The notes below the pieces were generated by a model, which was given only the letters and a program-made list of their open reading frames with translations, was not told the DNA's origin and searched no databases. A DNA stretch of 64,000 bases from Balanoglossus misakiensis (lineage: Eukaryota; Hemichordata): positions 13,888,001 through 13,952,000 of the forward strand of contig CM082576.2 of assembly GCA_040954595.2 (NCBI GenBank), given 5' to 3'. Below are positions 14,501 to 29,500 of this stretch, piece after piece (within the stretch, counting starts at the first letter, position 1; each line of letters opens with the position of its first letter). A program made the position numbers and the translations under genes.

Positions 14501-17500
14501 CTGAAATCCCAGCCGTACAAGATGAACTACATCATCTGCAGATGGAAATGCTGCCCTCAAGGCAAGCCCTGGCCGAGTTGATGTTGTGGATGGACGGCCT
14601 CCAGAGGGCAATAGACAGAGATGACATGGCTGACTTCAGAAGTTCAGTGGATGTGGAGATGGACCTCAGGAAGTACAAGGTAATTACCCCCCCCCCCCCC
14701 CCCTTTTGCAGATAGCGGCACGATTAGGCTTAGCTGTCATACAGTCTTCACTAGTTATGACCTTCCATCACCTGTGTTAAGCATGAAACATTTTTGCCGA
14801 AACAGTATTAAAGTGAAGGGGTCGTCGCGCTGCGTTTGTTTGTTTGCAGTGAGGTTTAGGCTGGTATGGGAGGACATATTCTCATCAAGGGGGACACCCA
14901 TGCGGCGCCACGACCCCTTCCCCTTTAAATACAATTTTCATTCATTTTTAAATAGCAAATGAATGTAAATTTTGGTAAATTTATATGAAAGCTTTGTTTA
15001 TTTGATGATGCCATTCATCAATACCATTATTGCTTCTTGCCCAAATAAGTTTGTATGTGATTTATTTTCAGGGCTACAAACTGGACTTGCAGTCCAAACA
15101 GTTGACCGTAGAATTCATCAATCAGTCCATCCTGCAAGTCAGCCAGGAACAGGACAGTAAACGCAGTGACAAGACAGAGTTTGCTGAGAAGCTGGGCCAG
15201 ATGAACAACAAGTGGCAGTCGCTGAACAACCAGGTCAACGAGAGGGCCAAGAACTTGGAGATTTTACTCAAAGACTGGCAGGATTACGAGAAGGCGCTCA
15301 AAGATCTCCTCAAGTGGTACGAACAGCAAGACAACAGAATCAGGCGCTACGAGGGCAAGATCGGACACGAGATGGGTGTCCATCATGCGCTGAAGGATTG
15401 CCAGGTAAAAGTGACTGAATATTTATAGCTCTGAAGTTGTAGTGAACATTTTTATTGTCCAAACATTGCAGATTAGGATGAGTGGAATGTGAAAATTAAA
15501 CAAATTACACATCTACACGGGTCTTCACTAATCATTCATTCTTACGAGTACACCATCAAATATCAGTATAAACATTACTAAGTGTTTATGCGTGAAGTAG
15601 TGAAAATACATGTACAGTTGTCTTAGAATATGATATATGTAAAATGCATACTATTTTAGACAATTTACTGGAAATTTGATATGTAGAAATGGAAATTTTC
15701 TGTTAATTAATTACACTCAGTCTGGGGCACGTTGAACTGTATCTCATTCCTTTAAGTCAAACTCTGTTTAGAGTTAATGTAAAGCTGTGTCCATGAACTG
15801 CTCTATGAACTTTCCTCTTAAAATATGTGCCATTGTATGACCTGAAAAGAGCGTGCAATGGTTTTATAAACATTGCTCCCACCAATATGCTCAGTGCTTT
15901 ATTATTCAATTAAAAATACATTCTGTGAAAGAGCACTGACCACATGTTACATGACATCATATGGAAAAACAAGTGTAACAGGTGGCAAGTGCTGTTGACA
16001 ATTTCATTTAAATATTAATAGAAGTTTATTATTTGCATTACCCACATAAAAGCTAGGCTAATTGTAAAACGTGTTAGGGTGCATTTATGGTGAATTGACC
16101 ATTTTTCATTCTAGTTCAATATTTTGTTTGTTTCTATTCCCATGTTTTGAAATTTGATGGTAATGCAATTTGTCGTGCTTCTTAAAACCAAGTGTGTGTT
16201 ACCTTTGACCTTACTTTTTACAAATGGACTCTGTGTTCGTATATGCTGATCATGTAAGCTGTATTTGAAATTGTTTGTATGTCAAACAAAGTCTATTCCT
16301 ACTAAATAACTTGATCACTTAATTTTTGGGTGGAACAGAATGGAGAAGACAGGAAGCCCCACACTTTGTATTTGAAACAGCTCAATATAAAACCTCTTCA
16401 ATCTATGTTTACCAGATAATCAACAGTCTGATCTAACACATCGTTTTTCTTAAAACACACAGGTTGTCGAGGAACTGGTTGAAGCCAAGAACAACGAGGT
16501 GGAGATGATCGAAAAGTCAGGATTGAACCTGACCTCCAGATCTCAAGTTCAGAAGTCTCTGGACGAAATCCAAGAATCCAGGGAAGCACTTCTGGAGAAA
16601 GTGGCCAGGCTCGAGTCCACTTTGACCGGAATCGCGGACGTTTGGAGACAGTACAACGATGCACTGCGCAATGTCACGAGATGTCTCAGTGAAGCCGAGT
16701 ACACCCTTGGAAAGTTCAGAACTATTGGTGGAAGACTGGATTCCTTCAAGTTGAGTTTATATAAAGTCAAGGTAAGCATAAGCCTCACTTTTAGATGTCA
16801 ACATTTTATTTCTTAAAAGTTTTGAAGGGGTAATTATGATATGGATGATGCTATCCCAGCATACTGTCAGTCAGTGAAATTGCAAGGTGTTGCCAAAATC
16901 ATGCCACCTCCTTCTGCACATTGTGTTTAGACCACAGTGTTCTTTTGGGGTATTGGCCGTAATGCAAAACTAGATTTTGCCACCAAACTTTTCCAAAGAC
17001 CGGCCAAATAATTCTTTATTCATGAAGTTCTAGACTTCTTTCAGAATTATTTTTATTCAGTATTATTGACTTCATGGCCCCAAATTATTTTCTGGTGTAG
17101 AGAAGCAAACGTCAAGAAACCATAACCATCTTAGATTATCCTCTAAAAGTGAATGTTTATCTTTTCTGAGTTAAGATCCCTTTAATAGCACTGGTACTAA
17201 TTAATTGTACATCACTGTTCTTTTGTGTTCTGTATGATAATCCAATTTTCTTCCAAGCACTGTATATTTTCAAAATACTTGCACCAGCATCGACTTTTTA
17301 TTTCTATTGATTTGGTGTTGTGTCTTCTCTGTTTTTTCCCATAACCTCTTTAATTTTCACAGACTGAGTCTGATGATAGCTCTGATCAGGACGTCACTGC
17401 CGACCTTGTTCCTATACTGCATGTATGTTCACATGGATGTAACACTTCTTTCGACAGTTTTTCACTTGGGATTTTAATGAAGAAGTATTCTTTACTCATA

Positions 17501-20500
17501 CTCCCTACGTACTGTTTTAACTTTACATTCTTTTAATTAAAAAGATGTCATGTTAATATGTGTTTAATAGCAATATGAATAACAGACAAACTTATTGGTT
17601 CATATCAGTATATGTGTAATTACATGTCATGTTATGGAGGGCGTAAGGATATGGTGTCGCTTTTTTAACCAGCACCCTCACCCCCCCCCCCCCCTCTCCA
17701 AAGTACATGTAGCCCTTGGCATGATGTTGATATTCCGATTAAATTGTCAGATTAGCCGTGTTTATTTTGACAGTTTTCACAAAATTCAACAGACTATCAA
17801 AATCAATCATCTCTTTACTGGCAATACTACTACTATACTAGATATATACATTGCCATGCCCTAAATAAGTTTGTGCTAAAAAAATAAACAGCGCCTCCAT
17901 ACAAGTGAAAAAGTGCCAGAATCATGTTGAGCGCCACCATACTTATTAACATGAATTCTTTTGTTTTCATGTTAATCCTCGTATTCAAGCAGGGTTTAGA
18001 CATAAATGTATAATGGTGAATACTTGGTGTTTGCTGAAATTCCCAACAGTTACTAAATGCATTTTTCCTTCCATAGCAACTGCCCAGCAACCGTCTGCTT
18101 GGTTGCCTAGTAATAGATAAACAACAATATATATGTAATAAACTTGAACATTTTACCATAGTCACTCACTCTGGTCACTGGGTGTAATCCATAAATGGGT
18201 GCAACTCGATTTCGTAAAAATTTTACTCATTTTACATCTTAGACAATGGTGTCACAATATTTTAACTTAAAATTATCCTTCTCTCCCATATAAACGCATC
18301 CCATCTGTATCTCATTCCATTTGTACACAACCAGCCAAAGGACTTACAGAGACTTAAGGTGTCTATACTAAATAATTTCTAGGCATTGTGGAGTTTAACT
18401 TGTGATGGAGTTTTACCACTAACTGCATGTCTCAATATATTTTGAGTCAAAAGCTAACTTTTATGTGTACTTAAAGTTGGATACTATTTTATTTTTCACA
18501 TGTGCTCAATTATTATCACTAATAGTTGGATGTTTTAGCAAGGTTTCATTTGTCATGATTGTCTTGTACTAAATCAGATTGGCAATGTTTCTGTCTGTGT
18601 CTGTGTCCTAACATTGTTTAATATTTGTGCATGAATGTTAATGACTTTGTGTTGGTATCACTTATTTTGGTTGTAATGATAAGGTTTTAAAAGTATCCAT
18701 TTTACAGAGATCAATTTTCTGTCACTTTTAACTTTCATTCCTTCAAGTTCCTGTCACATATATGTTGCCATGCCAATGTCCCTGAGACGATCTGATAACA
18801 ATGATCTCTATACAATATGACTTATTTTTCTATAAAGGGGTTAATTCTTCATCAATATAATTTCTTTCTTACAATATTAATTTGGTAACTTTGCACTGAG
18901 GGCCAAATCACCATTTTTCAAATATCAAAATGATTTGGTTGCTCAGATCAATTTATTGAAATTATCAAATTGATCAGTTACTTGTCAGGTAAAAACCATG
19001 TATCAAATGCCTCCTGGATATTGGCAAGGCGCAAGAAGGGTATTAGCATGGAGATGTTTAACTGAATCAGTGGCTAACATACAATAATGTCATTTCTTCT
19101 CAGATATATTATTTCACATTTAAATGTTCACAGTCCTGCAGTCATAAATTGTAGAAACCAGTTTAAAAATTGTCCATCCATCTTCCCATATTCCAACTTT
19201 CTTGATTCTGTCTTCTCGTGTCCAGTTCATACTCTTCATAGGACCTGAGAGTTTCCAATTGCATGCTGGGACTTATTACTCCTTGACTTCTTTTAAACCT
19301 AATGCATTCTTGAATGACCAATTTTGATTTTGTTTTTGTCTCAGGGTTTGCAGACAGAATTCAAGAACAACAGAGTGCATCTGACCACCCTGAACAAACT
19401 GACAAATCAGCTGATCCAAGTGTGTGAGTCTTCTGTGAGCAGTGGAGTTGAAAGAACCATGTCTGACATCAGCAACAGGTATGGGGTCACTGGGTTAAGG
19501 GTCAGGGGTCACGTGTATCATCAGTCAGGTGCCTACCAGCAAATTTATACAAATATTATTTAACAAATAATGCTGCACTATACTATGTGGGGTATGCTAC
19601 CATGACATTTCGCTTGAAACCAAAAGAGGTTGTAAACATGAATGGTGAAACAGTGAAAAATAGGTTAGTGATGCATTTTATTTAGGAGAGATTCTTAAAA
19701 TATGATTGCAATCACATTTGAAGAATTCAATTTGATATTCCCTTATAGTTATGACATTACTGCAATTGTTGTTTCCCAAAAATTGAATTTACAGTTTCTA
19801 GCAATGTGTCTAGTTGTCTGGTATATTCATCTGGCAATTGGGCTGAGATGTTTTGTGTCAATGCTGTAACAATTGTTGATGAAATCATTGCTTTGATAAC
19901 AAATGAAGTGTAATAATAATAATGTCTTGTGCAATTGAGAATCTTAGAAAACATGACGCTATCTGGAACTCATAAATAAATGACTAATTCAACAATAATG
20001 TAACTTTGACAAAAAGACATGCATACATATGTAAGTCTTTTAGAATACTGGTACTGAGACAAATTAGTAAAGCCAGACAAGAAAGAAACTAGTCAACTAA
20101 ATCCTAACATTGTGTTTTCTTGTTTGACAGATGGAAGACAGTTGACGAACAGCTACGAGATACACTGAATGTGTTTGAACAAGCTCTGATGCACTGGGAG
20201 AGATATGAAGGTGAATACAAACACGTGGCCGAATGGATTGACGAGAGAGAAAGGAAAGTTGAAGATATTCTGCTTGCTGCGGCCGACAAAGATTGGGATT
20301 CGAACAAAGAAGAGCAATTGGAAGTTGCTAAGGTATGTGGAATAAACGTTTTTCTCATGAAAGACACTTCGTCAGTATCGGCGTCTTGAGACTGGCTAAT
20401 CTGCAAACCAGCTATGCTGTGAATTCAAACAAAATTTTGATAACAGAAATTCCATGAACGAACACGGTAAACCATTATTTGCTTCAGACAGATTTGCATC

Positions 20501-23500
20501 TGCAATGAGTTTAGTAGAGTACTTGTCCTAATTAATCGTACTGGTAGTCAAATTCAAAGAGCTTAAATACGTGTTTTCTCTAAAACTAAAGTCTAATTGT
20601 GTGTAATAGAATATTAGCGATATCTGTAAAGCTACATATGTTGGATATACAAACTGTCTGCCCCCCCCCCCCTCCCAAATAATTCATGAGCATCTAAAAA
20701 TATCCAAACACATTGAATAAAGAAGTTTATTCAACACATCATTAGGGACCAATTGGTTTGTTATTGTAAACACCCAAATGAAAATAATTAAAATCTAACT
20801 AAGCAAACATTGCAACCCAGCTGCTTTTTGATTTGCTGGTAAGTTGATACCAAGTTCTTTGGCCATTGTCACCACCATCTCTTATGTGTTTGTTGATTTA
20901 TTTGTTTGTTTGTGTTTGGTGTTAATGCAGGTGCTACAAACTGACCTGGACAATTACAATGGAGTGTCCGCATTGACATTGTTGATTGAACCTCTGACCA
21001 GACACATGGACAGCACAACCATCATTAATATCACCTCACAACAGAAATCACTGCAGCAGGTAAGCTACATGTTACTTTCTCACTCTGTGGAAGAAGAGGG
21101 GAAAATATTTCTTGGGTGTAGCTGATCTTTGTTTAGAGAGAGAGAGAAACAGACTCAACCAGAGACAGACAGACAGACAGAGAGAGACCGTTCTGTTGCT
21201 TGTTGAAAACTTTTTGAATGTCATGACGTTGTACGGTCACACACAGATACATAGACTGGACGTTTTATAAATAGACGCCCCTAATGTTACAGTATTTAAA
21301 ACAAAAAAGATGACATTATGTATTACCCTCACTGACCTATTAAAATCAAAGCTTCGCAAAAAACTGTCTACTTTTACACTGTCTTCAATGCCAAGTTATA
21401 ATCATGGGAAAATTCATTACTTCAAGAATTAATTAAGTATTTAGTTCACGGAAGTTTCAACTGTCTCTGAAGAATTCAACTTTAAGAGAAACAGCTGTTT
21501 TCTTAAAAACAGCGCATTGTGTGATATTTTCTGGTCTGTCGACCTCCTTGTCGACCGAACCTACATTGCGGTGACCCTTGACCTTTCTTGGCAGAAACTT
21601 GACAACATGAGACAGGCCATCAGCAAGCAAGTGCATGGTATGGAGCATGACATCATCGCCCAGAGGAAGTTCCAGGATGCATTGCAAGCGCTGACGTTCT
21701 GGATGGAAAACATGGAGGAGATCATTAGCAAGGAGGACCCGAACAGATCAGCTGATGAGAATTCGATCCGGGATAGGATGGAAGAATTGAAGGTAGGACA
21801 GGGTTTTTTCATGAAATGTAGGCTATTTGGATCAAAACCTATGATGTGGATAGACCCACTGTCAAATATGGAAGTTAGAATTCTTGTATTCCACTGGGGT
21901 AAATTAAACCTCTGACATTAAATAGAGAGTTTATATTTCACAGTTGCTGATATAAATTATCCATCGTTTATAAGATTTTAAAATTTAAGTGATATATGTC
22001 TATGTAAGGCTAGTAAGAATTGCGCTAAAAAGAGATGATTTCTGATTTCCTTTGTGTCCCCCAGTAAAAACATTTTATTTTATTTTATTTGTTTGAAATC
22101 GAGATGTCCATTTGTGTTGACAACGTAGACATTTAGCTGACATGTCCTGTTTGTAACATGATAACACTATTGGACATTATGGGATGGTTATCAAAATGAC
22201 AACAAAATAACTCCCAAACAGTAGCATGTGAAATGTAGCATGTTGTGAAATATAATACAAAATGGGCTGGGGGGGGGGGGGGGAAATAGTCTGGTGTCTC
22301 TGTTTATGGCACGTTAAATGCTTGAACTGTAGAGTTATGTTGTGACAAATGTCTTACAGTTTGGGGGTACCCCGTTGTTGCAAGGACAGTCGCACAAAGG
22401 AAGTATGTAGGAAGTGTAAGTGGGGTGGCAGAGTGAGATGAGGTCATCAATTAGATGCACTGTGGGTGTTCTGATATGGAAGGGCTGTAATTGGCATGGT
22501 CATTAGCACTTTGTTATCTCAGTTGGATTTCAACTGACATTGTGGCCATTCAAATGTGTGGACTGGCAGTTAAAAATAACAAACAGCCATTTAGCTTTTG
22601 GCTAGACTGCAGAACTATATACAGCCAGACCACAGACTAAGTTCGGTTCCGCTGCTGTAGATCCATTCAAATTGAATTAATAAAAAATGTGGATAAAAGA
22701 CTTACTTAAAATAGGTTTGCACAGATGACACGGTGTCCTTATCCAGTGAAAGATGTTTATTATGATTATTGCAAAGCCAGAAATTTTTAAAAAGCAGTTC
22801 TTAGATGACGTATCCAACTGGAATGTGAAATTATGGTAAAACGTGCATCTCGCGAACTGGGAGAATCATGAATTATTGGACAAGTCTGGTTTCTCGTAAA
22901 ACATACTGTTTAAGGACAGCTCAAATCTATTCAGGGCTGAGATGCAACGGCCGTTTATCTGTCTTTGGCCTGGTTTATGATCTCAATACTTGCCATGCCT
23001 GCAATACCCCAAGCAGTGTGTGCAATGCACTAGCTGACATGAGATAGCCATTTGTGATGATCACATAGTGTAACATGATATGATACAGAGTATAGCGCCC
23101 TCCTGAAGCGGGAAAAGAGATTCAAATCCAATTGACATTTTAACGGTCCGGAATCAGTTGTCGAGATAGCTCCCTGATTTTATTTTGTAAGATTGGTTGA
23201 AATCATGGAAATTACCAAAACGGTGAGTCTTGTCCAAATGTTTGCTGACATGTGTGTGGGAAAGAAACTGTGTTCCTTGAAGGAAGGGTTGAATTGTATT
23301 TAGAGTAGTTCACTTATATCCTTAGCAACACTGTCTCTGGTAAACTGTGATCTGGAAGTTTGTGTTGCCTTGTTAATATTATGACATATTTTTTTCTCTT
23401 TGTACCAAAAAGTGACATTGTTTTTAAATTTGGGCCCCATTGAGGGAATATTTTTTCCAGTTTTATCATGTATTTGTTCAACATAGCAGATTTATCTATA

Positions 23501-26500
23501 GGGATCCTCTGTCTACGAAACAAGTTCTCCATTTTCACACATACATCTGCATGAATATATTCATTTTGCTCACAGAAGTTACTGTGTATTCATATTAACC
23601 TCGAAAACCTTTCACATTGCCTCCACCCCACAGTCGGTGATGCTTCAGTTCACCAACCACACAACGCAGTTGGACGCCCTCAACGAGATGGGCTACAAAC
23701 TGTCCCTCAACGACAGCAACGTGGAGAAGCTGACCAACCTCAACCACAAGTGGACCACTCTGTCCAACCAGACGTCGGAGAAGTACCGCAGTCTGCAGGG
23801 GATCCTGCTGCAGCAGCAGAGCTTCGCGCAGAAGTGCGACGCCTGGATGATATTCCTGGCGCAGACGGAGCGCAACCTGGCCGTCGACATTGCCGGGAAT
23901 TACGAACTGCTGCTCGAACAACAGAAGATGTATGATGTGAGTGGGCAACCCTTATGTGGTTCTTTGTTCTCTTTTTTATGAAAATTTCCTCGCTTTTTGT
24001 CAGGCATTTGTTTTGTCATATATTGATGGCCAAACAGGGTAACCCTGTTTATATAACCCTGGGTTATTATTAAAGACCCATATTTCTTGACAGGCACATA
24101 AATAAACATTAGCCCTTTTGTCTGTGATGAGAGATGTTTATTTGGGGAAAAAAGGGAAAACAAATGGTTGACTGGGCATTGCATCTGCTCTGTTTTGAAA
24201 AAATCTAGGTACACATGATTTAATGAGAGTACCTTCTTTAACCCTTTCACCCCCAGTTCCCTCTATACAGGTCCACCCTTACCATAGAAAATATGGGTTG
24301 GACTGAACCATGGTGGTTAAACGGTTAATTTTCAAAACATCATGCATTAGCAGATAAATATTCATATTTGCATATAAATAAGATGCATGTGTACATGTAC
24401 TAGTACTTGAAGTTGAATTGAATACCACCAGGGTGTTTATTCTAAAATGCCTTTTATTTTCTCACGACAGCTGTTTGAAGCGGACATCTTCAACCGACAA
24501 CAGATCCTCTTCTCCATCATCAGCGACGGCCAGAAGATGCTGCAAGAGGGGGAGGTGGAGGACCAAGAGGAGTTCCAGCACAAACTGACGTTGCTCAGCG
24601 AGCAGTGGCAGAGCGTGGTCAAGCGAGCCAATCAGAGGAAGGAGATCATCGACAAGGCCATCAAGGACTGGCACATGTACAAGGCCATGCTGGAGAGGAT
24701 GAACGAGTGGTTTGTGCAGATGGAGGAGGAGATTCAGACGTACGAGTTCAAGACGGCCACGCTGGAGAATCTCAAGACTATGCAAGAGCAGGCGAAGGTG
24801 AGAGAGAGCTTGTAATGTTGAGTATCCTGTCGCGATTCAGTACACATTCAGCAGAATTAATATCCATAAAGAAGCTTTTGAGGAGTTATTATAAAAACAT
24901 TCTGGAAAAATGACGTTTACTCCTGGAAAGTTGTGGAATATTTATTTAAGCTCTTATACTGTCACAAAATGTAGACCACTTTTGCACAGTGAAGATGACT
25001 TAGGTTTGTTACCTTGCCCTGTTAGCTTGTTAAAAAATTATGACTTTGCAGCAACATCTTACAGAATAGCGTGACAACTGAAATAGCAACTTGAAGCATA
25101 GACCCTAGAGAAATAGTCCTATTTCTCCAGAATCTGTGCTTGAAGATGTCTTGAAACAAATATGGTTTTATACAACTAAATATTTTGCTTGAATGATTAG
25201 AAACATTGATCAGTTAGAATCTTTTTTTCACAATTTCTTGAATTTTTTGTGGCCGTTGCAGGTTACACAGAAGGCCGTGGCAATCCAGGAAGGCAACTAC
25301 TTAACGCTGAACGAAGCAGGCAAACAATTGATGAAGGTCTCGGAGAGAACGGCAGGCGAGGTGATCAAAATGGAACTACAAGAAGCACAAAAACACTGGC
25401 ACAGCATCACGACTACACTCAAACGACAGAACCAAAGACTCGAAGATCTTCTCAACCAGTGGAACGACGCCGAGGAAAATATCGAAGATCTGTTGGCGTG
25501 GTTACGCGACACCAAGAAAATGCTCACGGTTCCGCTGCCTAACCAGTACGAAGAATTACACCGTGACTTGCAGAAATGCAAGGTAAATGGAGATTATGTC
25601 GACTTGGATAAAATGAGGATGTTTCTGTCTCTGTATGTTATTCTACAGGGGAAGTGATAACAGCACATCAAGGAAATTTGAAATGTGTAAATGCTAATGT
25701 AGATACCTATAAAGTTTGTTTCCAGTGAACAAACACTTCAGTCTATGTGACCCCAAACTTAAAAAAAAAATCTCTAACGGAGATGCTTACTATGAACAAG
25801 GGATATTTGTTTACATACAACATTACGGACACCTTCAAAAAAACTGTCCTTAATAGAAAAGTGTCCTGATTAGAGAGGTGTCCATAATAACAGGTTTCAC
25901 TGTACATGTACCAGTACATACACATACACATACACATACATGATGCATACTAACACATCAACTTTCATTGACCATTCATAAGAGATGCTTGCTTCTAATT
26001 TCAGGAATATGAAAATGCCTTTGAAAGTTCCAAGGGCAAACTGAAAACTCTCTCGAACCAGGAACACCAACTCGCTGCCACTATCAATCCGGACGATTTG
26101 TCCATTCTCCGGGAGCGAATCTCTCTGCTGGGAAAACAGTGGGATGAGATCCACCAGCAGACGACCAGTAAGAAACAGAGAATCATGGACCGACTCAGCG
26201 AGTGGTCACAGTTCACTGAGAGATACAAGGAGTTCTCTGATTGGCTGACGCAGACAGAGGTCAAAGTGTCTCACAACGGGGAGACCAGCATTGAAGACTT
26301 GCTACAGAAACTGCAAAATGTAAGTTCTGATCTTCAAGTGGAAAATTTAAAAAAATTTAACAGGTCATTTAATATCAGAATTTTATTGTACAGGCTATTA
26401 GTAAAATAGCAATGAACCACCCCAGCTTTAGACTTTCCACATGGGTATAACCACCGTATATACACATACTTTTAGCAGTTGTCTTTATGTTGTGAACTGG

Positions 26501-29500
26501 CCAAATTCTGCTAAATTACAAATTTTCTGTTGAGAACAAGATTGGCATATCATTGAATATTACATAAAACTTGATTGATAAGATATGTATGTATGCTTTA
26601 TAATTACGGAACAATATTTTCATCATATCAAGGGTCAAGGCTCACTAAACTTGACAGTAAATTGCTTGAGGTGAAAATATGGTTTTATGGCTAGTGAAGG
26701 TAATATATTGATGCTTGACTGGGTAATGAGCTTGTCAACAAAAGAACAAGTTGTAACATGGTGAAAACAAACACGCTTGAATTTTATGATTCAAAATATT
26801 ACAGCTTTTAAACTGTTTGTTGTTCAGTTGGATAATATTTGCCAAATATATGTGTAGTCTGTTTAATCTCATCTTGGTTTTGCGACCTGCATTGTTGTAT
26901 TGGGGTGAACAAAAATAAAATAGTGTAACTGAGGATGCGGTAGAATGCCAACTACAGGATATTTTTGAAGCCAGGCTGTAGTCACACTCCTGTAAAATGC
27001 AACAAATTGTACATTGTAGTCCTGGATGCCTCAAATCCGACACCAAGCCATAATCTAGAACAATTTATAACCGTAAATTTTACGAAGTTCAATAAAGTGG
27101 CTGTAGGGTCTTGGAACTGGCCCAAGTTTTCCCAAGATTGGCACTGCAAATAAGCTATGCCATAGCAAACTACCGTAATATACACACAGATGCAAGTGTT
27201 GGCATGACATTGACCAGTGTAATCTGTAGGGTGCAGAGAAGCCCACTTGAAGTCAATCAGATAACGGAGTATCTGTTATCTGATGAGATGAAGTTATTTG
27301 AACGCTTAGCCTGTTATTAGAGTAGTTGAAACCTGCCTGTGACATGGCTGCCACAAAGGTTTCCAATTTGGTCTCCGAGTCGCACCTGTACATGGATCTT
27401 GTAGAAGATACCCTAGAATGTCTAGTATGTATACCATTTTGGAAAGAGGGACTAGGAGCACGTATTGTCATTTAGATTTGTTTATTTGTGGAGGTTTATT
27501 TACTGGCATATCATGTGCGGTCAATGCATTAAGATTCATTGTAGCTGCTTGTCAGATGGTTACATCTCTTTCAAAATTTAATGTTAACGCTGCATTTCTT
27601 AATTTTCAACATTTTCACCCAGTAATTATTTTGTTGAATACGTAAGTTGACTTTGGGTATTTTCTACTACCAGTAATATTTTTATATATCGTTTATTTTG
27701 TTTTCTAATATAGTAGAGACCAGATTCTTGTACTTTGTACCAAACAAACGTTGTCTATGTGTTGACAATGCATAAGTGTACTTGGTCATATTGTTTTTAG
27801 CATTTCCAAATCAGAGATAAAGATATCAGATAAGAAGGTTTTCGAGGGCAAACTGTGAACAGCAAACAGATCCTAACATGCCGGAATCACTCGATGAAGA
27901 CAATTTCTTAGATTTCTTTTCCGTATTTTCACTTTCAGGAGTACAAGGAAGAAGTGAGATATGCGTTTGAAAACAAGCAACAGCTGATCGAACTGGGTGA
28001 GAAGTTGATTTCTGCAAGCAATGACCTGAAGGCAAATGACATTGAGTACAAACTGGCTAAGCTGAACGATAGATGGCAACATCTCATGGATCTGATTGCC
28101 GCAAGGTGAGTGGTGCATTGTGGGAATGTATTTGTTGTGAAGGGCAAATTCTACCCCTGGGAAACTCAAAAAGTGGTCCTCAAGTTTAAGTAGAGCCATA
28201 TAACAGACAGGTCATAAAACTAATTCAGCAATTTACCCTTGGGGAATGCCTACTATAAAACTATCTGTACGTAAGCGTTCAAATCTTGTGCTGGGGTTTC
28301 CGTTGCTGAAAATTGATCATGAATAAAACATAATCATTTTTCTTGATATTTTGTCCTCATGTCAATTCTTGGTGTTTCCCAGGCAGAATGTGTTGTGCTG
28401 GTTTATATGTCTTTCTGGTCTCTTGAGCATTTTTTTGAATAAATTGGCACTCCACAAGTAAAAGTGCTAACAATGCGTTAACACATGTAACACCATAAAT
28501 GACATATGCAAATTTTCTGCTTGGAGACTAGTGACCTGACCCACTGCAAACTGTTGATATTTTTGTCCAGTTTGTGTGACCTTCTGTTGCAGACACACAT
28601 GTCTGCTCTGCCTCCCAGGGTCGATATACATCAGCTTGGTTGGATACATCATCAGATATAATCATTCTTCCTCAATGTCAATCGTACCAGCACCATACCT
28701 AGCCTAGCCATCTAAAAATAACCCCACAGTATGGCCGACATTTGTCAACGATGCAATTGTTTGAAACAGGTTTATTTTTAAAACATGCATATATTCATGT
28801 AGATATCAGACTGTGAGGATAGATAGATAGATAGTCATGTCCTGAAAGCTGCTAGGATGGGTTAATCTTTTCCCAGTTGGTTGTTTACATTTTGGCTCGG
28901 TTGTGCCACGACAAAATGTCGGTGTCTGTCTTGATGGAGTGTATTTTGATACCAAGGTTGGTTTTAATGTTGTTGTCTGGTTTTTTTCTCTGAGAAACAA
29001 CCTATAATTCACCTTAAATTGGTACACTGTGTTATTGTACTCTCTGAACATGTGTTGTTCATGCTCTCATCTTTGTCACCTGGTCTAGTTTGTTTTTACA
29101 CAAGCTGCTGTATCTGATAAAAATTATTTATCTTGAAAAAAAGTCCTTGGCTGGCATAATACCTGATCATTTACAGCTGAATTTGTCTCTGTTTTGGTAG
29201 TAGCAGTTGTGATATTACATATCACATGGCAGTTTTAATATATTCAGGTAACGGCTAAAAATGTTGTGATGCAATTAATACCCATGCAACCATATATATC
29301 CAAGAGGAAATTACTCATCTATGTGGCTGTTAAAGTAAACTATCTGTGGGCTATCTGATAGCCATATGATGTGTAATTTTACTCTGCTAAAACTGAAAGT
29401 GGATTTTTAAGAAAGCACCCCATAACAGCATTCTCAGCATTTTGGTGTATAATGAATTACCACTGCAACAGACTATAATTTATTGTGTTTGTCGGAATAC

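Noticed and set aside
23595-23948. Antisense frame opposite nesprin exon 17 (117 codons)
   Set aside because: Shadow of a GC-rich coding exon; no domain and no independent signals.
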